The notes beneath the pieces are model-generated. The model did no database searches. It saw nothing but the letters and a program-made list of their open reading frames with translations, and was not told the origin of the DNA. The translations under genes were made by a program, and so were the position numbers. A stretch of DNA of 64,000 bases from Saprospirales bacterium. GTDB lineage: Bacteria > Bacteroidota > Bacteroidia > Chitinophagales > Saprospiraceae. This document shows positions 54,048-62,351 of this stretch, one piece after another (position 1 is the stretch's first letter; each line of letters begins with the position of its first letter). Where the stretch lies: positions 75,504-139,503 of the forward strand of contig JADJBL010000013.1 in assembly GCA_016703765.1 (NCBI GenBank). The letters are read 5' to 3'.

Positions 54048-54437
54048 ATGACCAATAAAGAAATCGCAAAATCCTTCCAATTGCTCGGGGAGCTGATGGA
54101 GCTGCACGATGAGAACCCCTTCAAGATCCGTTCCTACCAGAACGCCTGCCTGCAATTGCGGAAAATGGACCAACCGCTCTCCGCTTTATCCGAGGAGCAA
54201 TTATCGGCCCTGAAGGGAGTGGGGAACGCGATCAGCGGCAAGATCCGGGAGTTGGTGGAAAACGGAAAAATGGAAACCCTCGAGCGCTATAAAGCCCAAA
54301 CCCCCGCCGGCCTCCTGGAAGTGCTGGAGGTGCAGGGCCTGGACCCAAAAAGATCCGCACCCTTTGGCAGGACCTGGGCATCGAGTCGATCGGCGAACTG
54401 CTCTATGCCGTCAACGAAAACCGACTGGTGGAATTGA
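54048..54437 (+). CDS. PolX-like protein, N-terminal segment (frameshifted)
   Basis: The segment opens with the 8-kDa-like helix-hairpin-helix domain of family X polymerases: ENPFKIRSYQNACLQLRKMD, LSALKGVGNAISGKIRELVE and TPAGLLEVLEVQGLDPKK. The frame is lost in the A5 run 54347-54351. One added A gives LDPKKIRTLWQDLGIESIGE and joins the second segment. The full protein is then about 528 residues. Codons after 54351 in this frame are artefacts. It lies divergently from the amine-oxidase-like gene with a 108-base gap. Confidence 0.85.
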   Translation: MTNKEIAKSFQLLGELMELHDENPFKIRSYQNACLQLRKMDQPLSALSEEQLSALKGVGNAISGKIRELVENGKMETLERYKAQTPAGLLEVLEVQGLDPKRSAPFGRTWASSRSANCSMPSTKTDWWN

Positions 54438-55633
54438 AAGGCTTCGGGGCCAAAACGCAGGAGGACCTGCGCAAGAAACTGGAGTTTTTTCAGGGAACCC
54501 GCAACCTCTTTCACTACGGAGCGGTAGAAGGAGAGGCCCTGGCCCTGCTCGAACGCCTGCGGGCCCAACTTCCGGGCCAAAGGATCGAACTGACCGGCGC
54601 CATCCGCCGAAAGGCCAATATCGTGAGCGAGATCGAATTGTTGGTCGAAGGGACCTTGCCGGAGCCCCCTTTTTCTCCATTTCCCGTAAAGGTCCACACG
54701 GCCGGAGCCGAAAATTTCGGAACGGCCTGGCTCCAAACCACCGGAGGAGAAGCCATCTGGGGCGAAATTGCGACTTCAAACGCTCCTTCGCCGGAAGAAG
54801 CACTCCTTTTTGCTGCGGCCGGATTGCCCTTCGTAGAACCGGAGCTCCGAGATAACCCCTCTGCTGTGAATTGGGCCCAAAACAAACAACTTCCTAAGTT
54901 AGTGGCGGAAACCGACCTGAAAGGGCTTCTGCACGCCCACTCCACCTATAGCGACGGCATGCACACCCTGAGAGAGATGGCCCTGCACGCCAGGTCTTTG
55001 GGTTACCAATACCTGGGAATCACCGACCACTCCCAGTCTGCTTTTTACGCCAACGGCCTCAAGCCCGACCGCGTGCAGGCGCAGTGGGCCGAGATCGATG
55101 CGCTCAACGCAGAACTGGCGCCTTTCCGCATTTTCAAGGGCATCGAAAGCGATATACTCAACGACGGCCGCCTGGATTACGAACCCGATATCCTCGCCGG
55201 ATTCGAATTCATCATCGCCTCCGTGCACTCCAACCTCCGGATGGATGAGGAAAAAGCCACCCGTCGGCTGATCGCCGCCATCGAGCACCCCCGCACCACC
55301 ATTCTGGGACACCCCACCGGTCGCCTCCTCCTCAGCCGGGAAGGCTATCCGATCGACCACAAAAAGGTGATCGACGTCTGCGCGGCACATGGCGTCGCCA
55401 TCGAACTGAACGCCAATCCCTACCGCCTCGACCTCGACTGGACCTGGATACCCTACGCCCGGGAAAAAGGGGTATTCATTTCCATCAATCCCGACGCCCA
55501 CAGCAAAAACGGCATGCTGGATATGCATTTCGGGGTCTGCAGCGCAAGGAAAGGGGGGCTGAGTGCGGAGGGGTGCCTGAATGCAATGGATTTGGAGGCT
55601 GTAGGGAGGATTTTTAAGTTAACACTTCGTTAA
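54428..55633 (+). CDS. PolX-like protein, palm remnant and PHP phosphoesterase domain
   Basis: Coding is supported from about 54352. A second helix-hairpin-helix (ELKGFGAKTQEDLRKKLEFF) and a polymerase-X-like palm follow. The catalytic carboxylates look lost: the usual GDxDxL is VSEIELLV, and the later VDLR is VKVH. The PHP domain is intact (HAHSTYSDG, LGITDHS, KGIESDIL, ASVHSNLR, TILGHPTGR, INPDAHSKN), so metal-dependent exonuclease or phosphoesterase activity is likely. Bacterial PolX proteins act in DNA repair; here only the nuclease half may work. Confidence 0.85.
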   Translation: MELKGFGAKTQEDLRKKLEFFQGTRNLFHYGAVEGEALALLERLRAQLPGQRIELTGAIRRKANIVSEIELLVEGTLPEPPFSPFPVKVHTAGAENFGTAWLQTTGGEAIWGEIATSNAPSPEEALLFAAAGLPFVEPELRDNPSAVNWAQNKQLPKLVAETDLKGLLHAHSTYSDGMHTLREMALHARSLGYQYLGITDHSQSAFYANGLKPDRVQAQWAEIDALNAELAPFRIFKGIESDILNDGRLDYEPDILAGFEFIIASVHSNLRMDEEKATRRLIAAIEHPRTTILGHPTGRLLLSREGYPIDHKKVIDVCAAHGVAIELNANPYRLDLDWTWIPYAREKGVFISINPDAHSKNGMLDMHFGVCSARKGGLSAEGCLNAMDLEAVGRIFKLTLR

Positions 55634-55659
55634 CAAAAATTGAAAGGCCCTTAACACCC

Positions 55660-55684
55660 TTAGAGAATGGATTCTCTAATTTTG
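55660..55684 (+). promoter_or_regulatory. Promoter with overlapping 20-bp palindrome before the DUF1573 gene
   Basis: TTAGAGAATGGATTCTCTAA (55660-55679) is a perfect palindrome with 9-base arms around GG. It overlaps the -7 element TAATTTTG (55677-55684), which lies 42 bases before the ATG at 55726. The overlap suggests an operator bound by a dimeric regulator. A -33 element is weak (TTAAC near 55651). Confidence 0.5.
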
Positions 55685-55725
55685 TGGGCAGTCCAAAGAA
55701 AAATTTTGAAAAAAAATTAAGAAAC

Positions 55726-56283
55726 ATGATGAATCGAATCAAATTAGGTTTGTTTGCGCTGGCCATCGCCGGCACTTTTGTCAGCTGTAAAAACGACAGC
55801 GCTGTCCGGGATGAAGCCGCTCAGAGTGTAACCGGCACGGAAACCCCTGCCACAGGTCTTTCCACGACCGCCGACGGAATGGCTACCGATGCCACCGGCG
55901 CTCCGCAGGATGCTGCAGCCACCGTTCCCACCGGCCCGACGACCAACATCCAGTTTACCGAGACCGAATTTGACTTCGGCACGGTGGATCAGGGCGAAGC
56001 CGTCAACCACGTGTACAAATTCAAGAACACCGGCACCGAGCCGCTGATCATCAACTCCGCCAAAGGAAGCTGCGGCTGCACGGTTCCTTCCTGGCCGCAA
56101 GAGCCCATCGCACCGGGCAAAGAAGGCGCCATCACCGTTCAGTTTGACTCCAAAGGCAAGAGCGGCGTACAAAACAAGAAAGTGACGATCACCGCGAATA
56201 CCAATCCGCAGCAATCGTTTATCTACCTGAAAGGCACCGTCAATGCTCCGCAAGGCGCCGCGACCGGTACGCCCGCCCAATAA
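55726..56283 (+). CDS. DUF1573 lipoprotein
   Basis: The frame is open from 55684, but ATG 55726 (or 55729) begins the lipoprotein signal LGLFALAIAGTFVSC|K and is the natural start. After an Ala/Thr-rich linker of about 60 residues comes one DUF1573 Ig-like domain: TETEFDFGTVDQGEAVNHVY, FKNTGTEPLIINSAKGSCGC and VQFDSKGKSGVQNKKVTITA. DUF1573 proteins are very common in Bacteroidota; their function is not established. It has its own promoter with an overlapping palindrome. Confidence 0.88.
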   Translation: MMNRIKLGLFALAIAGTFVSCKNDSAVRDEAAQSVTGTETPATGLSTTADGMATDATGAPQDAAATVPTGPTTNIQFTETEFDFGTVDQGEAVNHVYKFKNTGTEPLIINSAKGSCGCTVPSWPQEPIAPGKEGAITVQFDSKGKSGVQNKKVTITANTNPQQSFIYLKGTVNAPQGAATGTPAQ

Positions 56284-56287
56284 TTTT

Positions 56288-56410
56288 TTTAGAAGTTGAA
56301 AAGTTGAATAGTTTATAGTTGAAAAGTTTAAAAGTTGACTAATGCTTTTTGGCGAAGCCGAAAAGGCGCTCTTTAAACTTTAAACTTTTCAACTTTTCAA
56401 CTATTCAATT
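56288..56410. repeat. Intergenic inverted microrepeat (AAAAGTTGA-type)
   Basis: The left arm repeats GTTGAAAAGTTGAATAG and GTTGAAAAGTTTAAAAG. The right arm repeats TTTAAACTTTAAACTTTTC and AACTTTTCAACTATTCAA. The centre contains a smaller GC hairpin, CTTTTTGGCGAAGCCGAAAAG. It ends directly at the ATG of the UbiA gene. Confidence 0.8.
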
Positions 56411-57280
56411 ATGAAAAAATACCTCTCCCTCATCGCTTTCAGCCATACGCTTTTCGCACTTCCTTTTGCGATGGTGGGATTTTTTTTAGGACACCTGCAC
56501 CGGCCCGAAAGCGAGTTTCCGTTTCGGGAATTGGTCCTCGTCCTTCTTTGCATGGTGTTTGCGCGGAGCGCCGCCATGGCCTTTAACCGGTACGCGGACC
56601 GCCATATCGACCGCAAAAACCCGAGGACGGCAAGCCGCGAAATTCCCTCCGGCGCTATCACCCCCAAATCGGCCCTCGGTTTTGTAATAGCCTCCTCCCT
56701 TTCCTTTATTCTCTGCACCTGGCTGATCAACCCGATCTGCTTTTACCTCTCTCCGGTAGCGCTTCTGGTGGTACTCGGTTACAGTTATACCAAGCGATTC
56801 ACTCCGTTGTGCCACCTGATCCTCGGCCTGGGCCTTGCCCTGGCGCCTATCGGAGCATACCTGGCCGTCGCGGGCGTCTTCCATTTGGTTCCCATTTTGT
56901 TCGGCGGCGCGGTGTTGTGCTGGGTTTCCGGCTTCGACATCATTTACGCCCTACAGGACGATGAATTCGACAAGACCCACCGGCTTTTTTCCATCCCCGT
57001 GGCCCTGGGCAGGCGGGGAGCGCTGGGCCTGTCGATCGCGCTGCACCTTGTTTGTGCCGGCTTCATCACCTCGGCTGTTTTTATGGTATCCCAAACCCTG
57101 CCGGAGATCTTCGGTTGGATCACCTGGGTTGCGACCGGATTTTTCCTCTCCATGTTGATTTACCAGCACCTGATCGTGTCGCCCAACAACCTGAGCCGGG
57201 TGAACAGGGCATTTTTCACCACCAACGGTTTTGCGAGCCTTATTTTCGGGGCCCTTTTCATCCTCGACGTATATATATGA
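56411..57280 (+). CDS. UbiA-family prenyltransferase, possibly of menaquinone synthesis
   Basis: The 289-residue protein has eight to nine hydrophobic helices and both metal-diphosphate motifs of the UbiA family: N59-R-Y-A-D63-R-H-I-D67 followed by RKNPRTASREIPSG, and the second motif YALQDDEFDK near residue 180. The NPRTxxRxIPSG wording is that of the bacterial UbiA-like group that includes MqnP, which prenylates a menaquinone precursor in the futalosine route. Exact substrate is inferred. The next gene overlaps its stop (ATGA). Confidence 0.85.
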   Translation: MKKYLSLIAFSHTLFALPFAMVGFFLGHLHRPESEFPFRELVLVLLCMVFARSAAMAFNRYADRHIDRKNPRTASREIPSGAITPKSALGFVIASSLSFILCTWLINPICFYLSPVALLVVLGYSYTKRFTPLCHLILGLGLALAPIGAYLAVAGVFHLVPILFGGAVLCWVSGFDIIYALQDDEFDKTHRLFSIPVALGRRGALGLSIALHLVCAGFITSAVFMVSQTLPEIFGWITWVATGFFLSMLIYQHLIVSPNNLSRVNRAFFTTNGFASLIFGALFILDVYI

Positions 57281-58254
57281 GGAATGCACTGGCCATATCC
57301 GCTCTGATCTTGTGCTTTTCGGCTTTTTCTGTAAAAAGCTATAGCCAGCAACGACCTCAGCTTACGCACCACCTTTTTCAGCAGATCGCCTACAACCCCG
57401 CATACGCCGGCGCCAAAGGCTATTTGCAGAGCGGCCTGTCTTTTCGTTCTCAATGGATGGGCATGGAAGAGGCTCCGAGGACCGCTTTTTTCAATGTCCA
57501 CAGCGGACTTCGGAACAAGCGCATCGGCCTGGGCTTTCACGTTCAATCCGATTGGGCCGGCCCCGCCCGGTTTACCCAATTACAGGCCGTTTACGCCTAC
57601 CGAATCCAGTTGGAGAAAATCCGGCTGAGCGCGGGGGTGCAGGCTGGTATGGAAAATTACCGCGTCGACTGGAGCGAGCTCGAATTGGAAACCCCTATCG
57701 ACGATGCTTTCCCGCAAATGCCCGCCTCCTGGTGGAGCCCCGTCATCGGGGTAGGCGTATTGGTCCAGGCGCCCCATTGGTACGCCGGCCTGTCCTGTCC
57801 ATCTCTGTTGGAACAAGACCTGTTTTACGACAGCGCCGGTCCCTTTTCCACGCGCCGGCTGCGCCACGCCTATGCCATGGCCGGCGGAGATTGGGACCTG
57901 ACGGACGATTGGCGAATACTAGGGGCCGCGCTGTTTAGCGCGGTATGGGGAAAAGAACCGTATGCCGCTCCGGCCTCCTGGGATTTTTACAGCGGCTTTT
58001 TTTACCGGGACCTCTTGCTGACCGGGCTGTCTTTTCAAAGCGGCGCACCCTATAACGGACCTGGAAAAGGCCTGGGGCAATCGGGCGGCCTGTTTACCGT
58101 TTTACAGCTTGAAAACGGCTTGCGCATCGGGCTCTCCTACGACATTCCATTTTCGCAACTTTCCGGCCCCAGCGGCGGTTCCCTGGAATGGACGATGGGT
58201 TACGAGTGGAAAGTCCGGGCCCGTCGCATCTCTACGCCCCGGTTTTTCTGGTAA
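57277..58254 (+). CDS. PorP/SprF-family type IX secretion membrane protein
   Basis: The ATG at 57277 overlaps the UbiA stop codon and gives a signal peptide (LAISALILCFSAFSVKSYSQ), which fixes the start; 325 residues. The opening THHLFQQIAYNPAYAGAKGY is the hallmark of PorP/SprF proteins, followed by alternating strands of an outer-membrane barrel. These proteins work with T9SS in export or anchoring of surface proteins; SprF is needed for the giant adhesin SprB in gliding Flavobacterium. The giant T9SS cargo in this window makes such a role plausible. Confidence 0.9.
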   Translation: MRNALAISALILCFSAFSVKSYSQQRPQLTHHLFQQIAYNPAYAGAKGYLQSGLSFRSQWMGMEEAPRTAFFNVHSGLRNKRIGLGFHVQSDWAGPARFTQLQAVYAYRIQLEKIRLSAGVQAGMENYRVDWSELELETPIDDAFPQMPASWWSPVIGVGVLVQAPHWYAGLSCPSLLEQDLFYDSAGPFSTRRLRHAYAMAGGDWDLTDDWRILGAALFSAVWGKEPYAAPASWDFYSGFFYRDLLLTGLSFQSGAPYNGPGKGLGQSGGLFTVLQLENGLRIGLSYDIPFSQLSGPSGGSLEWTMGYEWKVRARRISTPRFFW

Positions 58255-58276
58255 TTCCGGCCCGAACAAATGACAT

Positions 58277-60088
58277 ATGAAACCCCTGAACACGATCCTT
58301 TTTTCCTTTTTCCTCGTTTTTCAACTTCCCGCCCAAACCGGCCTGTTGAAGAAGGCCGAAAAAATGATGGCCGAGCTCGACTTCCAGGGCGCCATCCAAT
58401 TACTCGAAAATTCAAAGGTGAAAAGGACCTCCAGCCGTCGATCGGCCCTGCTCGGCGAATGTTACCGGCGGAGCGGATATTTCGAGGAGGCCGAGAAACG
58501 CTTTCGCCAGGTGGAGGACTGGTCGGATGTGCGGCCCACCTATATGCTGCACTTTGCACGCACCCTGCAGAGAGCCGAAAAATACCCCGAAGCCCTTGCC
58601 TATTATCAGAGATACCTTGGAAGCGTGCCCTCAGACCCACTGGCCCGCGAGCAGGCCGCTGCCTGCAGGGATATCCAGGCGCTCCAGAGCCGGGGCACGG
58701 GTTGGTGGGAAGCCCAGCCCCTGGGGATCAACTCCGAATACCGGGAGTTTAGCCCCGCCATTTACGAGCGGGGCCTGGTGTTTTGCAGCGACCGGCCCGT
58801 CGAAGGCCTGGCCAATTATCAGGATGCCTGGACGGGGGAGGGGTTTCTCGACCTGTTCCACTGCTCGCGCAAAACCCTGGACGCCACCCTTTGCGGCTCC
58901 TATACGTATAGTCCTCCGGAGGTTTTTAACGAGGCTTTGAGTTCCCGCTTTCACGAGGCCTCCGCCCATTTTTCGGCGGATTTCGAGGAGGTTTTTTTTA
59001 CCGGAAATGCACCGGGCAGCGGGAAGGGGAGGGACGATGCCGGCTTATTGCGCCTCGGAATCCACCATGCCCGCCGCCTGCCGGGAAATAAAGGCTGGAC
59101 CGATCCCATTCCCTTATCCATCAACAGCGGGGAATATTCCGTCATGAACCCCTGCCTGTCGCGCGACGGGAGGCGCCTGTATTTTTCCTCGGACATGCCC
59201 GGCGGCCACGGCGGACTGGATCTCTACTACGCCGACCGCGTCAACGGCGTTTGGGGTCCACCCTTCAACCTGGGCCCGGATATCAATACCCAGGGCAGCG
59301 AAGTGTTTCCCTATTTCTCCCTGGATGGCCTGCTTTACTTCTCCTCCGACGGCTGGGCCGGGCTGGGAGGCCTGGACATATTCTTCTCCCGGGAAGAAAA
59401 AACGGGGATTTGGTCCGCGCCCTATAATCCGGGCGCCCCGATCAACAGCTCCTCCGACGATTTCGGCTTTATCTGGGAAGAAACCGGAACATGCGGCTAT
59501 TTTTCCAGCGACCGGCGGGGCGGAGCGGGGAAAGACGACCTGTTTTCCTTTCGGAAAATAGCTCATCCCATCGACCTGGAGATCCAGGATGCCGAGACCC
59601 GCGCCTATTTGGGAGGAGGCTTCCTGACAGCCGCTTGCCGCCCGGATACCTTGCGGGTGATCGACGGCCGGGCACGCTGGGAAATACCCCACAATGCCTG
59701 TTGCGAGTTGTTGGTCCAGATTCCGCATTATTTGCCCGGCCTGGCCATCCGCTGCACCTACAACCTGCCCCCCGGTGAGCCCATTCAACTCCTTATTTCC
59801 CTGACCCCTAACCCGGTGTACACGCTCGAAGGCGTCGTTTTTCAGGAGTCGACCGGCCTCCCCCTGGAGGATGTGGAAGTACAGATTTTCGACCGCGATA
59901 CGGGCCGGATGACAGCTACCTACCTGACCAATTTCAGCGGGCGCTTTGAAGTGGAAGTGACGCCGGGCGCCTGTTATGAGATCAAGGCCTTAAAAAACGG
60001 CTATGTTCAGGCGTACGCAATCGGTCCTTGCGTGGCTATAGGTGGAAAGTCCCGATCTTACCAGTTGAAGGTTTATATGGAGAGATAG
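58277..60088 (+). CDS. PorE-like protein without the OmpA domain
   Basis: The 603-residue protein has a signal peptide (LNTILFSFFLVFQLPAQ) and N-terminal TPR-like helices (about residues 20-130). WD40-like PD40 blades follow (EYREFSPAIYERGLVFCSDR, LSRDGRRLYFSSDMPGGHGG, FPYFSLDGLLYFSSDGWAGL, CGYFSSDRRGGAGKDDLFSF). A carboxypeptidase-regulatory domain (YTLEGVVFQESTGLPLEDVE) ends the chain. PorE of the T9SS has the same order but also a C-terminal OmpA peptidoglycan-binding domain, absent here. It follows the PorP/SprF gene by 22 bases, a pairing seen often in Bacteroidota. Confidence 0.85.
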   Translation: MKPLNTILFSFFLVFQLPAQTGLLKKAEKMMAELDFQGAIQLLENSKVKRTSSRRSALLGECYRRSGYFEEAEKRFRQVEDWSDVRPTYMLHFARTLQRAEKYPEALAYYQRYLGSVPSDPLAREQAAACRDIQALQSRGTGWWEAQPLGINSEYREFSPAIYERGLVFCSDRPVEGLANYQDAWTGEGFLDLFHCSRKTLDATLCGSYTYSPPEVFNEALSSRFHEASAHFSADFEEVFFTGNAPGSGKGRDDAGLLRLGIHHARRLPGNKGWTDPIPLSINSGEYSVMNPCLSRDGRRLYFSSDMPGGHGGLDLYYADRVNGVWGPPFNLGPDINTQGSEVFPYFSLDGLLYFSSDGWAGLGGLDIFFSREEKTGIWSAPYNPGAPINSSSDDFGFIWEETGTCGYFSSDRRGGAGKDDLFSFRKIAHPIDLEIQDAETRAYLGGGFLTAACRPDTLRVIDGRARWEIPHNACCELLVQIPHYLPGLAIRCTYNLPPGEPIQLLISLTPNPVYTLEGVVFQESTGLPLEDVEVQIFDRDTGRMTATYLTNFSGRFEVEVTPGACYEIKALKNGYVQAYAIGPCVAIGGKSRSYQLKVYMER

Positions 60089-60090
60089 TA

Positions 60091-60198
60091 TTTGAAAAGT
60101 TGAAGAGTTGAAAAGTTTAAAGTTTAACGGAAGCCTTTTTGGCTTTGCCAAAAAGAGACCAGTCACTAGTCACTAGTCACTAGTCACCAATCTCCAGT
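60091..60198. repeat. Composite microrepeat with two word families
   Basis: AAAAGTTGAAGAGTTGAAAAG and TTTAAAGTTTAA match the left arm of the element at 56288. They are followed by a small hairpin CTTTTTGGCTTTGCCAAAAAG and then by CAGTCACTAGTCACTAGTC words of the 3735 type. Half elements of two families are joined here. Confidence 0.7.
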
Positions 60199-60304
60199 CA
60201 CTATTTTATCGGTAGCAAAGTGCCTTTGGTATAGCAAATTTTGGAAACTCCGAAGCGGGGAGTTAATTTTAGCGAATTAAAAAACCAAACCACACACTAT
60301 TATT

Positions 60305-60679
60305 ATGGACAACGAACCGTTAGACAACCCCGGTCAACTCAGTGAACGCGACGAACGCATGTGGGCCACGTTCGCTCACCTTGGCATCATCGCCGGTTTC
60401 ATCATCCCCTTTGGTAACGTCCTCGCCCCTCTGATTATCTGGCTGACGCAGCGCGACAAATCGAGCTACGTCGAGACCCATGCCAAGGAGGCGCTCAACT
60501 TCCAGATTACGGTTTCCATCTTTGCCATCGGCGGCGCCATCCTGATGATCATCGCCGTCGGATTTTTACTCCTGGCTATCATCGGTATCGCCGCGCTGGT
60601 GTTTGGCATCATGGCCGCCATGAAGGCCAACCAGGGAGAGATGTACGAGTATCCGTTTAATTTGAGGTTGATTAAATAG
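60305..60679 (+). CDS. DUF4870 membrane protein
   Basis: The 124-residue protein has the DUF4870 layout: a short polar N-terminus with SERDERMWATFAHLGIIAGF, a first helix ending in PLIIWLTQRDKSSYVETHAK, then EALNFQITVSIFAIGGAILM and two further helices, ending EMYEYPFNLRLIK. These small four-helix membrane proteins are common; no function is established. It has its own upstream region of about 100 bases after the composite microrepeat and is followed by two hairpins. Confidence 0.9.
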   Translation: MDNEPLDNPGQLSERDERMWATFAHLGIIAGFIIPFGNVLAPLIIWLTQRDKSSYVETHAKEALNFQITVSIFAIGGAILMIIAVGFLLLAIIGIAALVFGIMAAMKANQGEMYEYPFNLRLIK

Positions 60680-60703
60680 CTCAAGGCAAAAAATTAAGAG
60701 GAT

Positions 60704-60731
60704 GAAAGTGCAAGCCAAAGGCTGCACTTTC
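60704..60731 (+). terminator. Hairpin after the DUF4870 gene
   Basis: GAAAGTGCA (60704-60712) pairs with TGCACTTTC (60723-60731), with AGCC/GGC extending the stem inward. No T-run follows. It precedes a much stronger terminator by six bases. Confidence 0.5.
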
Positions 60732-60737
60732 ACCTTT

Positions 60738-60790
60738 GTAAAGCCTATTCTGGCAACTGCAGGCCGTCAGAATAGGCTTTACAATTTTTA
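60738..60790 (+). terminator. Strong intrinsic terminator
   Basis: GTAAAGCCTATTCTG (60738-60752) and CAGAATAGGCTTTAC (60768-60782) form a perfect 15-bp stem. The run AATTTTTA follows. It separates the DUF4870 gene from the wall-enzyme pair. Confidence 0.8.
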
Positions 60791-60899
60791 AGTTGTCATA
60801 TTCACCTAATACTTATTCAAAAATAGTTTGCCAGACAAAAGAGGATCGGAATGACAATCATTTGTATATTGTCGAAGCCTTTAAACCTTAAAAAACCAA

Positions 60900-62351
60900 A
60901 TGCCTGTTCGTACATTTCTGTCCCGCCGCCCCCGGCCGGCCCAACCCGCTGCTGAAAAAGAATCTGGTACAGACCGCCAAGTTGCGGGCTTTATGCCTCC
61001 TGATAAGCATATAAAGGCCTCTTTTGCCAATCCCGGCTCCCATACCCATCCGGTTCAAAAAAGCCCGGATACCTCTGAAACCCCCGCTTATGATGCAGAT
61101 ACCATCAAAGCTGCCCAGGAGTTTAACAACGCAGGACATGGTGGCCAAGTAGGGCGTTTCCCGCTCGATTGGATTCGAAAACTCCAAATGGCCCTGGGCG
61201 TCCCGGAGGCCCAGTGGAGCACCGACCGGACCTTCGAGGAAGAAACCATCAAAAAAATTATGGACTTCCAGTTGCTACACCCCGAACTGCTCAACCGGCA
61301 TAAAAAAGCCGATGGCCAGTTGGGGACGAAAACCAGAATTGCACTGGAAAGCGCTTTACCCCAATTGAACCAAGCCCTTATCGGCGCATTTACCGAGCCT
61401 GGCCGGATCCTGGTGCCCAAAGACGCAGTTGAAGGCGAACGCTACGACTACTACGCGCAGGTAATCGGGGAAGCCGGAGGCTACCTGGATCCCAGAAGCG
61501 GCCATATCAACATGTTAGGCATTCGCGGAGTGGTGTTTGACCAGGATGGAAACATCAAACAAACCGCCACGGCAGACGCTTATCAAAAGGCACAGGATAA
61601 CGCAGGAAAACCCGCCGATCAGCAATCTTCGGACAAGAACCTCCAACCGAAAAACCAATCTCACTTTTCGGACGGAGGGGGTGCAAGAACAAATAAAAAA
61701 ACGGTCAACGACGCTGCAGACATTGGCGCTCAGGATACCTGGGACGATATCATCGTAAGCCTTTGGATAGACGACCAGGATGTTAAACACGTCAAAGAAA
61801 GAAAAGGGTCGGTCGACCCCGGAACCTCAGGGGATACCCTGGGAGCCGCTCACCTCCGGGACGGCCAATATACCTACGGGCTCGGTAAGCATGGTACCAA
61901 ATCGTCGGCCCATCAAAAGGTTGCCAAAAAGGTGGTGGAGGAAAATAGCAATATAACAGGGGGGCAAGGTGAAAGTAGTTACAGGTATACCGCCCTTAGA
62001 TCCCAGGGCAATGTAGAAGTGCTACGCGATGACACCAAAAACCTGGGCAAAGTGCCAGGTTACTTTAAGCAAAAAGACCTTGACCGGTCCATTGAAGCCA
62101 TCCGAAAAGATGATGATCGCTACACGGGTACAGGGCATACGGCAATAAACATTCATTTGGGAGGAGAAGACTCTTCCTTTTCCCAGGGCTGCCAGAATAT
62201 CCCGCCGGACCAATATCCACAGTTTATCAAAGAGGTTCAGGATGCCGAAAACGAAGATAAGTTTTTATACCTGTTGATAGATGCCTACAAAATTGGCTTG
62301 AAACTTGAAAGGCTCAGAATTCCTTTATATTGGTATTTTCGTTTTGAATGA
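60900..62351 (+). CDS. Peptidoglycan-binding-like protein with L,D-transpeptidase-like C-terminus
   Basis: The 483-residue protein has no signal peptide. It starts MPVRTFLSRRPRPAQPAA and continues with a disordered stretch containing FANPGSHTHPVQKSP. A peptidoglycan-binding-like region follows (LDWIRKLQMALGVPEAQWST and DGQLGTKTRIALESALP, about residues 95-160). The C-terminal part has GHTAINIHLGGEDSSFSQGCQ, comparable to the His...SxGC active-site region of YkuD-type L,D-transpeptidases, with Cys near residue 433. It overlaps the next gene by ATGA. It could be an exported effector or a wall enzyme; the route is not evident. Confidence 0.55.
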   Translation: MPVRTFLSRRPRPAQPAAEKESGTDRQVAGFMPPDKHIKASFANPGSHTHPVQKSPDTSETPAYDADTIKAAQEFNNAGHGGQVGRFPLDWIRKLQMALGVPEAQWSTDRTFEEETIKKIMDFQLLHPELLNRHKKADGQLGTKTRIALESALPQLNQALIGAFTEPGRILVPKDAVEGERYDYYAQVIGEAGGYLDPRSGHINMLGIRGVVFDQDGNIKQTATADAYQKAQDNAGKPADQQSSDKNLQPKNQSHFSDGGGARTNKKTVNDAADIGAQDTWDDIIVSLWIDDQDVKHVKERKGSVDPGTSGDTLGAAHLRDGQYTYGLGKHGTKSSAHQKVAKKVVEENSNITGGQGESSYRYTALRSQGNVEVLRDDTKNLGKVPGYFKQKDLDRSIEAIRKDDDRYTGTGHTAINIHLGGEDSSFSQGCQNIPPDQYPQFIKEVQDAENEDKFLYLLIDAYKIGLKLERLRIPLYWYFRFE

